DNA from: Celerinatantimonas yamalensis
GTDB lineage: Bacteria; Pseudomonadota; Gammaproteobacteria; Enterobacterales; Celerinatantimonadaceae
Direction of reading: 5' to 3'
NCBI RefSeq assembly: GCF_046054155.1
Contig: NZ_JBEQCT010000001.1
Coordinates: 62,001-126,000, forward strand
Length of the DNA stretch: 64,000 nt
Shown in pieces: positions 26,211 through 35,731 of this stretch. Within the stretch, counting starts at the first letter, position 1. The number at the start of each line of letters is the position of its first letter. Position numbers and translations under genes: made by a program. The notes beneath the pieces were generated by a model, which worked only from the letters and a program-made list of their open reading frames with translations, searched no databases and was not told the origin of the DNA.

Positions 26211-28406
26211 ATGAGCAATCTCGATAAAGAAAAATTATTTGCGCTACACGGTATTACACAATATTTCATCGATGCTTGGGGACAACATGCCGATATCCGC
26301 GAGGAAAACCTATCTGCATTATTGGCCGCTATGGGATATGCCGTTGATGATGAAGCGCAGTTACACCAGCAAGTTGAGACGTTAATCGCAGCGCGCTGGA
26401 ATAACATGTTAGAGCCAGTTTATTCGTCACGCGTCAGCGAACCGGTACATTTTTGCTTACGAATCGTCAAGAGCGACGCGCAGAACTGGCTTGATTGGCA
26501 CATAGACACCGAGCAGGGTGGGCAACTGCACGGCGCTATTGATGTGAGTACATTTTCCTGTGAGCAGACAGAACGCATTGATGGTCAGTTAATGGGGGTC
26601 TATGCAATTACATTGCCTATTGAGCTACCCTGTGGTTATCACCAGTTGAGTATACAGGCTGTTGATCAAGAAGAAGTGCTTGCTCATTGTTGTTACATTG
26701 TTGCACCACTGCAGGCTTATAAGCCACCTAATATTGCCAATGGATTGCGGGTTTGGGGGGTGACTGTTCAATTATATGCATTGCGTAGTCAACGAAATTG
26801 GGGGGTGGGTGATTTTACTGATCTCGCTGAGTTGGTTCGCCAAATTGCCCACGGTGGGGGAGGTTTTGTTGGGCTGAATCCGCTGCATGCGCTTTATCCT
26901 GCTTGGCCTGAGCACGCAAGCCCCTACAGCCCGTCATCTAGGCGTTGGCTCAACATTATTTACATTGACGTTGAAGCGATTAACGAGTTTAAGCAAAGCC
27001 TTGCCGCCGAGCAAGTAGCCGACGATGCCTTTCAACAGCGACTTGATATGCTACGTCGCGATGATTGGGTTGATTATAGTGCTGTGATGGGTTTAAAGCT
27101 TTCAATGTTGCAATTGGTATTTCGCCAATTTAAGCAGTTGCCTTTGACTCATTCACGGTGCCAGCAGTTTTTAACCTTTACTCAGCAAGAAGGTGAGCTA
27201 TTACACGCTCAAGCAACCTTTGACGCGTTGCAAATATCACTTAAACAAAGTCACGGGGTTGATCCACATTGGAATAGCTGGCCTATAGAACTACAAAGTT
27301 ATCATAGTGAAGGAACACAGACCTGGGCGCGTCAGCATGATGATGAAGTCGAGTTCTTTGCGTGGTTGCAGTGGATAGCCGCAGAACAACTTGCTGAGGT
27401 TGGTCAACAAGCGTTGGCTGCCAAGATGGCTCTGGGATTGTATTGTGATGTGGCGGTTGGAGTCAGCTCTGGTTCACAAGAAGCATGGCGTAATCGACAA
27501 ATTTATAATTTAAATAGCCATATTGGGGCTCCCCCCGATGTGCTTGGGCCATTAGGGCAAGATTGGGGACTACCACCGCCTGATCCGTTACAGCTGAAGA
27601 TGCAATATTATCGTCCTCTGAAAGAGGTCTTCCAACGCAATATGGCATCATGCGGCGCATTGCGTATTGATCATGTGATGGGCTTATTGCGTCTTTGGTG
27701 GGTGCCCATCGGTCATAGTGCGCAAGATGGGGCGTATGTCCAATATCCGTTAGATGATCTATTGGCGGTGTTAGTGCTGGAGAGCCATCGGCAGCAGTGC
27801 TTGGTCGTTGGAGAGGATTTGGGCACGGTTCCTCTGCAGATATATGAACAATTACAGCGTAACGGGATCCACTCCTATCGAGTATTTTTCTTCTCGCAGG
27901 CGCCCGATGGCGGGTTTATCTCACCTCATCATTATCCTGAGCAAGCGATGGCCGCATTAACCACTCATGATATGGCGACACTCAAAGGCTTTTGGCATTG
28001 CGATGACTTGATATTAGGTGAACAGCTTGGCTTATATCCCGATGCGACTCGCTTACAGCAGTTATTTGATAACCGGCTGTTTTGTAAACAGCAAATTTTA
28101 AATAGTCTTCATGGCCATCATGCTATTCCTGACTGGATAGGTCATGATGCTGCGTGGGTGCCAATGGATAGAACCTTGAACTATGCGATGCAACTGCATA
28201 TGGCGAATGGGTGCTCCGCTTTGCTGTCTTTGCAGCTTGAGGATTGGCTTGAGATGAGCCAGCCGGTTAATGTACCAGGAACCAGTGACGAGTATCCTAA
28301 TTGGCGACGTAAGTTGAGTATGACTTTAGAAGATATGTTTGAGCAGCCTCATATTCAAGAATTAATGCGTCAATTGAGTGAAGCGCGTATAGGGGCAACG
28401 CCATAA
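26211..28406 (+). CDS. malQ: 4-alpha-glucanotransferase (amylomaltase)
   Basis: MalQ disproportionates malto-oligosaccharides, transferring glucan chains and releasing glucose. The GH77 layout is seen: WGVTVQLYALRSQRNWGVGDF, GFVGLNPLHALYPAWPEHASPYSPSSRRW, LYCDVAVGVSSGSQE, GAPPDVLGPLGQDWGLPP, RIDHVMGLLRLWW with the nucleophile aspartate, VVGEDLGTVP with the acid/base glutamate, and TTHDMATLKGFW. At about 731 residues it is longer than the 694 of E. coli, through N-terminal sequence. The start is uncertain: ATG 26211 and in-frame 26193 and 26181 all lack a clear Shine-Dalgarno. Followed by glgB and glgX. Confidence 0.92.
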   Translation: MSNLDKEKLFALHGITQYFIDAWGQHADIREENLSALLAAMGYAVDDEAQLHQQVETLIAARWNNMLEPVYSSRVSEPVHFCLRIVKSDAQNWLDWHIDTEQGGQLHGAIDVSTFSCEQTERIDGQLMGVYAITLPIELPCGYHQLSIQAVDQEEVLAHCCYIVAPLQAYKPPNIANGLRVWGVTVQLYALRSQRNWGVGDFTDLAELVRQIAHGGGGFVGLNPLHALYPAWPEHASPYSPSSRRWLNIIYIDVEAINEFKQSLAAEQVADDAFQQRLDMLRRDDWVDYSAVMGLKLSMLQLVFRQFKQLPLTHSRCQQFLTFTQQEGELLHAQATFDALQISLKQSHGVDPHWNSWPIELQSYHSEGTQTWARQHDDEVEFFAWLQWIAAEQLAEVGQQALAAKMALGLYCDVAVGVSSGSQEAWRNRQIYNLNSHIGAPPDVLGPLGQDWGLPPPDPLQLKMQYYRPLKEVFQRNMASCGALRIDHVMGLLRLWWVPIGHSAQDGAYVQYPLDDLLAVLVLESHRQQCLVVGEDLGTVPLQIYEQLQRNGIHSYRVFFFSQAPDGGFISPHHYPEQAMAALTTHDMATLKGFWHCDDLILGEQLGLYPDATRLQQLFDNRLFCKQQILNSLHGHHAIPDWIGHDAAWVPMDRTLNYAMQLHMANGCSALLSLQLEDWLEMSQPVNVPGTSDEYPNWRRKLSMTLEDMFEQPHIQELMRQLSEARIGATP

Positions 28407-28469
28407 CCTTGTTGATCAACAGTCAGGTATTGGCATGGTGAACTCATTTTATAAAGGATTGAAAATTTG

Positions 28470-30689
28470 ATGAAGACACAGCAGCTATTAACAACGCACC
28501 CTTTGGTGTCACAATTAGAAGAAGTGAATCTTTCCCATCCTTTTACCGAATTAGGATGGCTGACTGGCTGTGTTGGGCAAGAAGCCTTGATTCGAGCTTG
28601 GTATCCTAAAGCGAGTCAAATTACGGTGTGTTCAACTGATGGTGCGATAGAGCAGCAGATGACCTGTATTGATCATCGTGGTCTGTTTGAGCTGGGTAAT
28701 GCCGATGTTTTCGCCGGCGCTTATCGGCTGCGAATTGATTCCCCTTATGCGCCGCAGGTTGAGTGCTGGGACCCGTACGCATTCAAACAATGTAGTTATC
28801 AAGGTTTGGAACAACTCGAGCAGTCTTTGCGCAGTTGGTATCGGGTATTGGGTGCACAACTGATGACAATGCCAGCCGGTAATCATACCGTTAATGGTGT
28901 TCGTTTTGTAGTGTATGCGCCTAATGCTAGCAGCGTTAGTGTGATCGGTGATTTTAACCATTGGGATGGCCGACGTCATCCAATGGAGCGCTGTTTAGAT
29001 GGCCACTGGGTATTATTTATGCCTGAACTTAAAGCTGGGCAACGTTATAAATACGAATTGAAAGACAAACAAGGTGCCCAGCTTCCGCATAAAGCTGATC
29101 CGATAGGTTTTTATGCTGAACAGTATCCGTCATTGGCCTCGGTGATTTGGGATCATAGTGATTATGAGTGGACTGATCAGCGATGGCAAGAACGCGAGGT
29201 TGACCCACCGATTCATCAACCGATGAGTATCTATGAAGTGCATATTGGTTCGTGGAAGCGTAAGCACAATAGCTTTGGTTGGGCTTCACTGAGCTATCGA
29301 GAGCTGGCCACCGAGTTGGTTGAGTATGTCAAAGAGATGGGATACACCCATATTGAGTTGATGCCGATTAGTGAACACCCCTTTGATGGTTCTTGGGGAT
29401 ATCAGCCAGTTGGATTATTCTCACCTACAAGCCGTTATGGTAACCCAGATGACTTTAAATATTTCATAGATTGTTGTCACCAAGCTGGAATTGGAGTCAT
29501 CATTGATTGGGTTCCTGCCCACTTTCCTGCGGATGCTCACGGATTAGCCCGTTTTGATGGGACCACACTATACGAATATTCTGATCCACGTCGAGGTTGG
29601 CATAAAGATTGGAACAGTTATATCTATGATTTTGGTCGTGACACGGTGCGTCGCTTCTTAATTGCCAGCGCACTGATTTGGTTTGATTACTACCATGTCG
29701 ATGGGCTGCGTGTGGACGCCGTTGCTTCCATGCTCTATTGGGATTATTCGCGTGAAGAAGGGGAATGGATCCCTAATGTTGATGGTGGCAATCAAAACTA
29801 TGAAGCAATTAGTTTGCTCAAATGGTTCAATGAAGAGGTTTATCGTGAGTTTCCTAGGGCGCTGACGGTCGCCGAAGAGTCTACCGCATTTTCTGGTGTA
29901 TCACGGCCAACTTATCTAGGTGGATTGGGATTTGGCTTTAAGTGGAACATGGGGTGGATGCACGACTCATTGCAATATATGCAGCAAGATCCGTTGTTTC
30001 GTAAATATCATCATAATGAGATCACCTTTGCGATGGTCTATAACTACGACGAAAATTTTATTTTGCCGCTGTCTCATGATGAGGTGGTGCATGGTAAAGG
30101 GGCATTGTTAGGGAAGATGCCCGGTGACGAATGGCAGCAAGCAGCAAACTTGCGCGTTTATACAGCCTTCATGTTTGCTCATCCAGGGAAAAAACTGAGC
30201 TTTATGGGCAACGAAATAGCACAAGTCAGTGAATGGAACCATGATGGCAGTGTTGAATGGACAGTACTTGAGTATCCTCGACATTATGCCCAGCAAGCTC
30301 TGACCAAAGCGCTTAATCATGTTTACCGACAGCATCCAGCGCTCTATGAAGGGGATCATCAACATGAGGGGTTTAAGTGGATTGATTATAATGATTGGCA
30401 ACGCAGTATTTTAGCGTTCGAGCGTCATGCCCTATCAAGTGATGATATGGTCATCGTTGTTTGTAATTTCACCCCAACTCCCGTCCAGTCGTATCGACTG
30501 GGGGTTCCTCAAGCTGGACATTACCAGGTTATTTTCAATAGCGATGATGAGAGTTATTGGGGAAGTGGTATGGTTGAAGTCGCTTGCATCATTGCACAAC
30601 CTTTGCCTTGGCAAGGACGTGGCTATTCTATTGTCATACCACTCCCGCCGCTGGCGGCCATATACCTTGTAGCGACTAAGGATAGTTAA
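28470..30689 (+). CDS. glgB: 1,4-alpha-glucan branching enzyme
   Basis: GlgB cuts alpha-1,4 chains and re-attaches them as alpha-1,6 branches in glycogen. Its parts in order are an N-terminal carbohydrate-binding region, a CBM48 domain (VRFVVYAPNASSVSVIGDFNHWDGRRHPM), the GH13 barrel with YEVHIGSW, DWVPAHFP, DGLRVDAVASMLYWDYSRE (nucleophile aspartate), TVAEESTAF (acid/base glutamate) and PLSHDEVVHGKG, and a C-terminal beta domain. The 739 residues match the family. AAAGGA precedes the ATG at 28470; a TTG one codon earlier is also possible. Its stop is 3 bp before glgX. Confidence 0.95.
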   Translation: MKTQQLLTTHPLVSQLEEVNLSHPFTELGWLTGCVGQEALIRAWYPKASQITVCSTDGAIEQQMTCIDHRGLFELGNADVFAGAYRLRIDSPYAPQVECWDPYAFKQCSYQGLEQLEQSLRSWYRVLGAQLMTMPAGNHTVNGVRFVVYAPNASSVSVIGDFNHWDGRRHPMERCLDGHWVLFMPELKAGQRYKYELKDKQGAQLPHKADPIGFYAEQYPSLASVIWDHSDYEWTDQRWQEREVDPPIHQPMSIYEVHIGSWKRKHNSFGWASLSYRELATELVEYVKEMGYTHIELMPISEHPFDGSWGYQPVGLFSPTSRYGNPDDFKYFIDCCHQAGIGVIIDWVPAHFPADAHGLARFDGTTLYEYSDPRRGWHKDWNSYIYDFGRDTVRRFLIASALIWFDYYHVDGLRVDAVASMLYWDYSREEGEWIPNVDGGNQNYEAISLLKWFNEEVYREFPRALTVAEESTAFSGVSRPTYLGGLGFGFKWNMGWMHDSLQYMQQDPLFRKYHHNEITFAMVYNYDENFILPLSHDEVVHGKGALLGKMPGDEWQQAANLRVYTAFMFAHPGKKLSFMGNEIAQVSEWNHDGSVEWTVLEYPRHYAQQALTKALNHVYRQHPALYEGDHQHEGFKWIDYNDWQRSILAFERHALSSDDMVIVVCNFTPTPVQSYRLGVPQAGHYQVIFNSDDESYWGSGMVEVACIIAQPLPWQGRGYSIVIPLPPLAAIYLVATKDS

Positions 30690-30692
30690 ACT

Positions 30693-32801
30693 ATGTGTAG
30701 TGCATTATCAAAATCGCCCCTTCAACAGTTAGGGCTATTTGCTCTTTACTATGGAAAACGATTTCCCATGGGAGCGAGTGTTGATGAGCACGGCTGTAAT
30801 TTTGTTGTATTTGCAGGTTCTGCGCAAACGGTAGAATTATGTTTGTTTGACGATGAAGAACAAGAGATTGCTCGGTTTGTACTGCCAAGTAAGTATGGAG
30901 CCTTCCATTATGGTTATGTACAAGGCGTAAGTGCAGGGCAGTTCTACGGTTATCGCGCTAATGGTAAATTTCAGCCCCAATGGGGGCAAATTGTTATGCC
31001 AGATAAACTGCTGATTGATCCATACACAAAAGCTCTCAGCCGATTACAGCTGTGGAATGACCAGCTTTATGCCCAAGAGGATGGGACGATGATTGCCAAA
31101 TCGGTTGTGATTGATGATGAGGCGTTTGACTGGCAACACGTCACCAAACCTGGTATCCCACAGGGGGAAACCATCATTTATGAGCTCCATGTAAAAGGAT
31201 TTACCAAACTTCATCCAGAAGTGCCGGCGCCTTTTCGAGGCACTTATTTGGGGTTGGTTCAACCGCCTGTAATTGAATATCTCAAATCATTAGGTGTGAC
31301 TAGTTTACAATTGATGCCTATTGCTGCGTTTATGAGTGAGTCACGTCTGAATGGCTTGGGGTTGACTAATTATTGGGGCTACAACCCCATTGCTTTTTTT
31401 GCACCAGAGCCACGTTATAGTGTGTCGGATGCGGTTAGCGAATTTAAGACGATGGTCCGCGAGCTACATCGACATGGCTTGGAGGTGATCCTTGATGTGG
31501 TGTTTAATCATACTGCTGAAGGGGGAAAAGGTGGCCCGGTCATCAGCTTAAGGGGACTGGCAAACTATTGTTACTACCTATTTGAGGCGAATGGCTTGCA
31601 GCCTGAGTTTGAGAACTATGCAAACTATAGTGGCTGTGGCAATACGGTAAATGTAGCTAACTCGTTGACGCTGAAAATGGTGACTGATTGCCTGCGTTAT
31701 TGGGCGGTACAAATGCAAGTGGATGGTTTTCGATTTGATTTAGCGGTAACTGTGGGGCGAGAGGCGAATGGGTTTAATCAATTCAATGCGTTTTTTAAGG
31801 TGCTTCAGCAAGACCCGGTGTTAAGTCGAGTGAAGCTCATTGCTGAGCCATGGGACATTGGTCCCAATGGCTATCAAGTTGGGAGTTTTCCTTATGATTG
31901 GCATGAGTGCAATGATCACTTTCGCGATAATGTTAGGGGATTTTGGCGAGGTGATGATGGACAGCTTGGTGAATTTGCGACTCGGATGATGGGGTCACGG
32001 GACCTGTTCCCAGCTGATTTTCGCAGTATCCATACCAGCATTAATTTTATCTGTTATCACGATGGTTTTACCCTCCATGATTTAGTCAGCTACCAACAGC
32101 GACACAATGATGCAAATAAGGAAAACAATCGAGATGGCCATGGACATAACATATCGGCCAACTATGGTTGCGAAGGGTTAACTGATGACCCGGCTATTAT
32201 TGCGTTGCGTAATCAGCAAAAACGTAATCTGATCGCGTCACTTTTTTTAGCCCAAGGTATCCCTCACTTTTTAGCTGGCGATGAATTTTCGCGTACCCAA
32301 CAAGGTAATAATAATGCGTATTGTCAGGATAATGCGATCAGTTGGGTTGATTGGCAATTACGTGATACAGAGGCGGCACTGGTTCGGTTTACCCAATCGA
32401 TTATTAGTTTACGGCAGCGTTTTGAGGTATTTAAACATTTGCGTCTAGGTGATGATAGCTTTCCTGGTGGTCGGCAGATCAATGCTCGTGAGCATCGTGT
32501 TCAGTGGTTGCGCCCTGATGGGCAAAGGATGCAACAATCTGAATGGGATAACATTTTATCCAAAGCGATCATGGTGGAATACGTTTGTACCTGTCATTGC
32601 AATGAACACCTTATCTTAGTGATTAATGCCGGCCCTAAACAGATACATTTTCACTTGCCAGAATTGGGCGCTTCTCAACATTGGTATCGGTGGATTGATA
32701 CACAGTTTAACGAAGTCGCTGATGGCGAGAAGATGTTATCAGGTCGAAATACACTGCTTATCGCTCATTCATTACAGCTGTTCGAAGCCAGTTCATTATA
32801 A
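30693..32801 (+). CDS. glgX: Glycogen debranching enzyme
   Basis: GlgX hydrolyses alpha-1,6 links of short outer branches left by glycogen phosphorylase. Recognisable parts are a CBM48 region (GASVDEHGCNFVVFAGSAQTVEL), YELHVKGFTKLHPEVP, YWGYNPIAFFAPEPRYS, VVFNHTAEG, QVDGFRFDLAVTVGRE (nucleophile), IAEPWDIGPNGYQVG and ICYHDGFTLHDLVSY. At 702 residues it is somewhat longer than E. coli GlgX (657). TAAGGATAG precedes the start at 30693. Tight spacing to glgB indicates one transcript malQ-glgB-glgX. The glgC, glgA and glgP genes are absent here. Confidence 0.95.
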   Translation: MCSALSKSPLQQLGLFALYYGKRFPMGASVDEHGCNFVVFAGSAQTVELCLFDDEEQEIARFVLPSKYGAFHYGYVQGVSAGQFYGYRANGKFQPQWGQIVMPDKLLIDPYTKALSRLQLWNDQLYAQEDGTMIAKSVVIDDEAFDWQHVTKPGIPQGETIIYELHVKGFTKLHPEVPAPFRGTYLGLVQPPVIEYLKSLGVTSLQLMPIAAFMSESRLNGLGLTNYWGYNPIAFFAPEPRYSVSDAVSEFKTMVRELHRHGLEVILDVVFNHTAEGGKGGPVISLRGLANYCYYLFEANGLQPEFENYANYSGCGNTVNVANSLTLKMVTDCLRYWAVQMQVDGFRFDLAVTVGREANGFNQFNAFFKVLQQDPVLSRVKLIAEPWDIGPNGYQVGSFPYDWHECNDHFRDNVRGFWRGDDGQLGEFATRMMGSRDLFPADFRSIHTSINFICYHDGFTLHDLVSYQQRHNDANKENNRDGHGHNISANYGCEGLTDDPAIIALRNQQKRNLIASLFLAQGIPHFLAGDEFSRTQQGNNNAYCQDNAISWVDWQLRDTEAALVRFTQSIISLRQRFEVFKHLRLGDDSFPGGRQINAREHRVQWLRPDGQRMQQSEWDNILSKAIMVEYVCTCHCNEHLILVINAGPKQIHFHLPELGASQHWYRWIDTQFNEVADGEKMLSGRNTLLIAHSLQLFEASSL

Positions 32802-32991
32802 TGATGTGATAAATTGTCTTGAAAATGTGCGGCGCGACTCATCACCGTCTAATAGTGGTTTACAAATAATTAACAATATTGCATCTTCGACTTAGAGTCG
32901 GCACAATGGTAGCTGATTAGATTTATTAAGCATTAGTCGATCACAATAATCCATGTGGCGCTTAGGTAAATTGAGGAGTGTGTAAGCGGTT

Positions 32992-33396
32992 ATGAGTGAC
33001 TCAAAAACTGACAAACAATGGCAAGCAGAACTGGACCCGCAAACCTATCGAGTGTGTCGCTTAGGCGAGACAGAAGCCCCTTTTAGTGGTGCATTATTAC
33101 ATAATCGTCAAAGTGGTTATTATCATTGCGCATGTTGTCAGAGTCCCCTGTTTTATTCTGATGCGAAATTTGATTCAGGGTGTGGGTGGCCAAGTTTTGA
33201 TCGCCCCATCCATAAAGACGCTATTCGATATATTGACGATCACAGTCATGGAATGGAGCGAATTGAAGTGCGTTGTCAGCATTGTGATGCTCATCTTGGG
33301 CATGTATTTGATGACGGGCCTACTGACACCAGCACTCGTTATTGCGTTAATTCAGCAGCAATGTCTTTTCAGAATCAAGACAATAAAGAGCGTTAA
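32992..33396 (+). CDS. msrB: Peptide-methionine (R)-S-oxide reductase
   Basis: MsrB repairs the R form of methionine sulfoxide in proteins using thioredoxin. The 134-residue protein has the zinc cysteine pairs C46/C49 and C95/C98, the GCGWPSFDRPI tract, HCDAHLGHVFDDGP and the catalytic cysteine C118 in STRYCVNSAAM. In E. coli msrB is divergent from gapA and adjacent to it; here three glycogen genes lie between. Its stop overlaps the convergent lipoprotein gene by 4 bp. Confidence 0.95.
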   Translation: MSDSKTDKQWQAELDPQTYRVCRLGETEAPFSGALLHNRQSGYYHCACCQSPLFYSDAKFDSGCGWPSFDRPIHKDAIRYIDDHSHGMERIEVRCQHCDAHLGHVFDDGPTDTSTRYCVNSAAMSFQNQDNKER

Positions 33397-34205
33397 TCGA
33401 GCGGTGCAGGAGCGTGATAACGCCGCTCTTGGATGGCTTCACTAATCTGTTGAGCTTGGTCTTCGAACGCTTTAATCTCTGCCTTGTTGAAGCGGCGATA
33501 GCGTTTAATCTGTTCTAGATTGGCGTTTACCTTGTTGGTTTTTTCTAACACGAGTGACCAGATATAGGCTTTATCGTATTGATTGAGCCGCATATATTCA
33601 GTGGTGATCTCTTCGATAAGGTGCTCGGGGATCGGCCATTCTTTGGTATAACCGCTAAGCGCTTGGAGCATTAAATTTAGGCTTTTTTTCGGTTGGTTAT
33701 GAGAATAAAGAGATGCCAGTGCCCATTTTAGAGTCGGATCTTGCATGTCGGGGTTATCTTCCCGATTTAAAAACATCTGTCTGGCTTGCCTGTCGCCTAA
33801 CTGGCTCCAACGATAAAACAGAGAATAAAGATCATGGCGGGTTGTCATTTGTTGCTCGAGCGTTTTCAGTTGAGCTGTAATGATCAATAGGGTTTCAGTG
33901 CGTTTGGTTTTGCGCTCTTTATGCTTGAGCGGCTCAATTTGAGCGGCAACAGCGATACATTGTTGATAATGTTGCAGAGCGTCTAGTAACAAGTAGCGGT
34001 GTTTATCGCTGTGCTGATGCTTGTTATGCCAGCGTGCGCGAACCAATGTATTGCGAGTGTCCGTGCACCATCCCTCATCAGGGATATCTTGACAGATCGT
34101 AGAATCATCGCGGCATAATTGGCTTGCAGATTTGACAAACGAGCGATCACAGCCACTAGTGAGCGCAATAAGCGTAAAAACGATGACCCATTGAAACCTG
34201 AACAC
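33393..34205 (-). CDS. DUF2989 lipoprotein
   Basis: Sequence around CDRSFVKSASQLCRDDSTICQDIPDEGWC and later YRWSQLGDRQARQMFL and NQYDKAYIWSLVL matches DUF2989, a family I know from Vibrio and Shewanella with no assigned role. I place the start at GTG 34205: AAGGAC lies five bases upstream and the product then begins with a normal lipoprotein signal (FRFQWVIVFTLIALTSGC) whose cysteine is residue 19. Longer versions starting at TTG 34259 or ATG 34247 would put extra residues ahead of the signal. The mature part is helical and TPR-like. It overlaps msrB tail to tail. Confidence 0.8.
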   Translation of the reverse strand: MFRFQWVIVFTLIALTSGCDRSFVKSASQLCRDDSTICQDIPDEGWCTDTRNTLVRARWHNKHQHSDKHRYLLLDALQHYQQCIAVAAQIEPLKHKERKTKRTETLLIITAQLKTLEQQMTTRHDLYSLFYRWSQLGDRQARQMFLNREDNPDMQDPTLKWALASLYSHNQPKKSLNLMLQALSGYTKEWPIPEHLIEEITTEYMRLNQYDKAYIWSLVLEKTNKVNANLEQIKRYRRFNKAEIKAFEDQAQQISEAIQERRYHAPAPLD

Positions 34206-34542
34206 TGACCGTCCTTGTTTTATCGAAATTGATTGAAACGCTATCATAGTGCTTTTCAATTTTGAGCAAGCCTTGCTCTGGCTGGGCCCGATGACATAAC
34301 GCTATGAATGTACAATTCTGTAGCGATAATTCACTGATATCTGAGTCAGCATAGTGTAAATATAGGTACGAGTATAATGAAATACAATGATAATGAGAAA
34401 TAGGTGAGCTGGCATAGGGCAATATTTGCGAGGCAATGTTTAGACCCATTGCAGCCACACAGTGCTAATGGCATAATTTTTGAGCGTATTATTGAGTGAA
34501 ATCAGGTATAGTGTCGCACTTTCATCTATAGGGGGAATGTGA

Positions 34543-34842
34543 ATGATGGATCGGCCCATAGACGATATTGAACAGCTTTTGGCAATGATGACGCCAGAGC
34601 TTTATCAACGTTTAGCCACGGCGGTTGAAATAGGACGATGGCCTGATGGTCGCGTTGTCTCAACCGAGCAAAGACAGCACGCCCTGCAGATGACATTGAT
34701 CTATCAATCTCGCCATAATGATGATGCGCAGCACATGAGCGTGAATCGAAGTGGCGAAATAGAGATCAAATCCAAGAACGACCTGAAAGCGCAATATCGT
34801 GATGATAGTGCGATGATTGCTCGTTTAAAACCAGAAGCATAA
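34543..34842 (+). CDS. yeaC: YeaC family protein (DUF1315)
   Basis: This 99-residue protein matches E. coli YeaC through MTPELYQRLATAVEIGRWPDG and YQSRHNDDAQHMSVNRSGEIEIKSKND. Function is unknown. In E. coli yeaC lies next to msrB and gapA, and that association is kept here with the DUF2989 gene in between. GGGGGAATGTGA precedes a double ATG. It is probably cotranscribed with the DUF3581 gene 52 bp downstream. Confidence 0.85.
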   Translation: MMDRPIDDIEQLLAMMTPELYQRLATAVEIGRWPDGRVVSTEQRQHALQMTLIYQSRHNDDAQHMSVNRSGEIEIKSKNDLKAQYRDDSAMIARLKPEA

Positions 34843-34894
34843 TGTATTCACTCTTGCGAGTAATATGCATTTAATTATTAGTTTGTGAACCTTC

Positions 34895-35611
34895 ATGTTT
34901 TTAGATCATTTTTATAAAAGTCAGCCAGATGGCGTGGTGATTACACCCGCTCAAGCGAGCCATTTTGCCAAGAGTATTTGTCGGGATTTTAATCCTATTC
35001 ATGATCCTGATGCCAAACGTTTTTGTGTCCCTGGCGATCTGCTTTTTGCATTGGTTTTGCAGCATTATGGACTGAGCCAAACTATGCGATTTCGTTTTAC
35101 AGGGATGGTCAATGAACAAACCCGGCTGCAATTTTCAAAGCCGAATGGTCACGAAATTAAAATTACTGATCAACAAGGGAAGAGTTTGCTTGAGGTCGAT
35201 TTTGCTGGTGATAAAACGCATGACGAATCGGTTATTGAAGCGCTTATTCGTCATTATGGTGCTTTTTCAGGACAGAATTTCCCCTCGTTGTTGATGCCGT
35301 TGATGGCTGAGCATCAGGTCATGTTTAACCCAGCTCGACCTTTAGTGATGTACGATAGTATGAGTTTTGAACTGAATACACTGGCCCCTGAAGCACTTGG
35401 TATTGCACTGCGTGAAACCACTTTAGATGTGCAGGGAAAACGCGCTGATGAGAAGCTTTATTTTGATTTCATCGATGGGGATTGTGTCATTGGTCGAGGT
35501 ATCAAAAAAGCCATTTTGGGTGGGTTAAAGCCATATGATACAAGCGCTATAGAAGCGTTTGCCCATGATTATGAGCTGCGCCGAGAAAACCAACAGATGC
35601 AGCTTGCATAA
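34895..35611 (+). CDS. DUF3581 protein, hotdog-fold like
   Basis: The 238-residue protein is of the DUF3581 family. Near the start PAQASHFAKSICRDFNPIHDPDA contains a FNPIHD motif like that of MaoC/hotdog dehydratases, and LLFALVLQHYGLSQTMRFRF follows, which together suggest binding of an acyl thioester. No enzymatic role is known to me. It has no signal peptide. It is followed by a long terminator-like hairpin and is convergent with ansA. Confidence 0.75.
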   Translation: MFLDHFYKSQPDGVVITPAQASHFAKSICRDFNPIHDPDAKRFCVPGDLLFALVLQHYGLSQTMRFRFTGMVNEQTRLQFSKPNGHEIKITDQQGKSLLEVDFAGDKTHDESVIEALIRHYGAFSGQNFPSLLMPLMAEHQVMFNPARPLVMYDSMSFELNTLAPEALGIALRETTLDVQGKRADEKLYFDFIDGDCVIGRGIKKAILGGLKPYDTSAIEAFAHDYELRRENQQMQLA

Positions 35612-35626
35612 GCAGAATAGATTAAC

Positions 35627-35671
35627 CTTCCTTTACCGTGGCTGGCAGTATCCAACCGATGTTAAAGGAAG
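35627..35671. terminator. Long hairpin between the DUF3581 gene and ansA
   Basis: CTTCCTTTA at 35627-35635 pairs with TAAAGGAAG at 35663-35671, with an imperfect inner stem (GGCTGG/CCAACC), and is followed by TTTATT. It lies between convergent genes. Confidence 0.5.
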
Positions 35672-35731
35672 TTTATTACTATAACCCTTCAAATAGCTAG
35701 CGAGCTCAAATTACACAAAATTTGCCGGTGT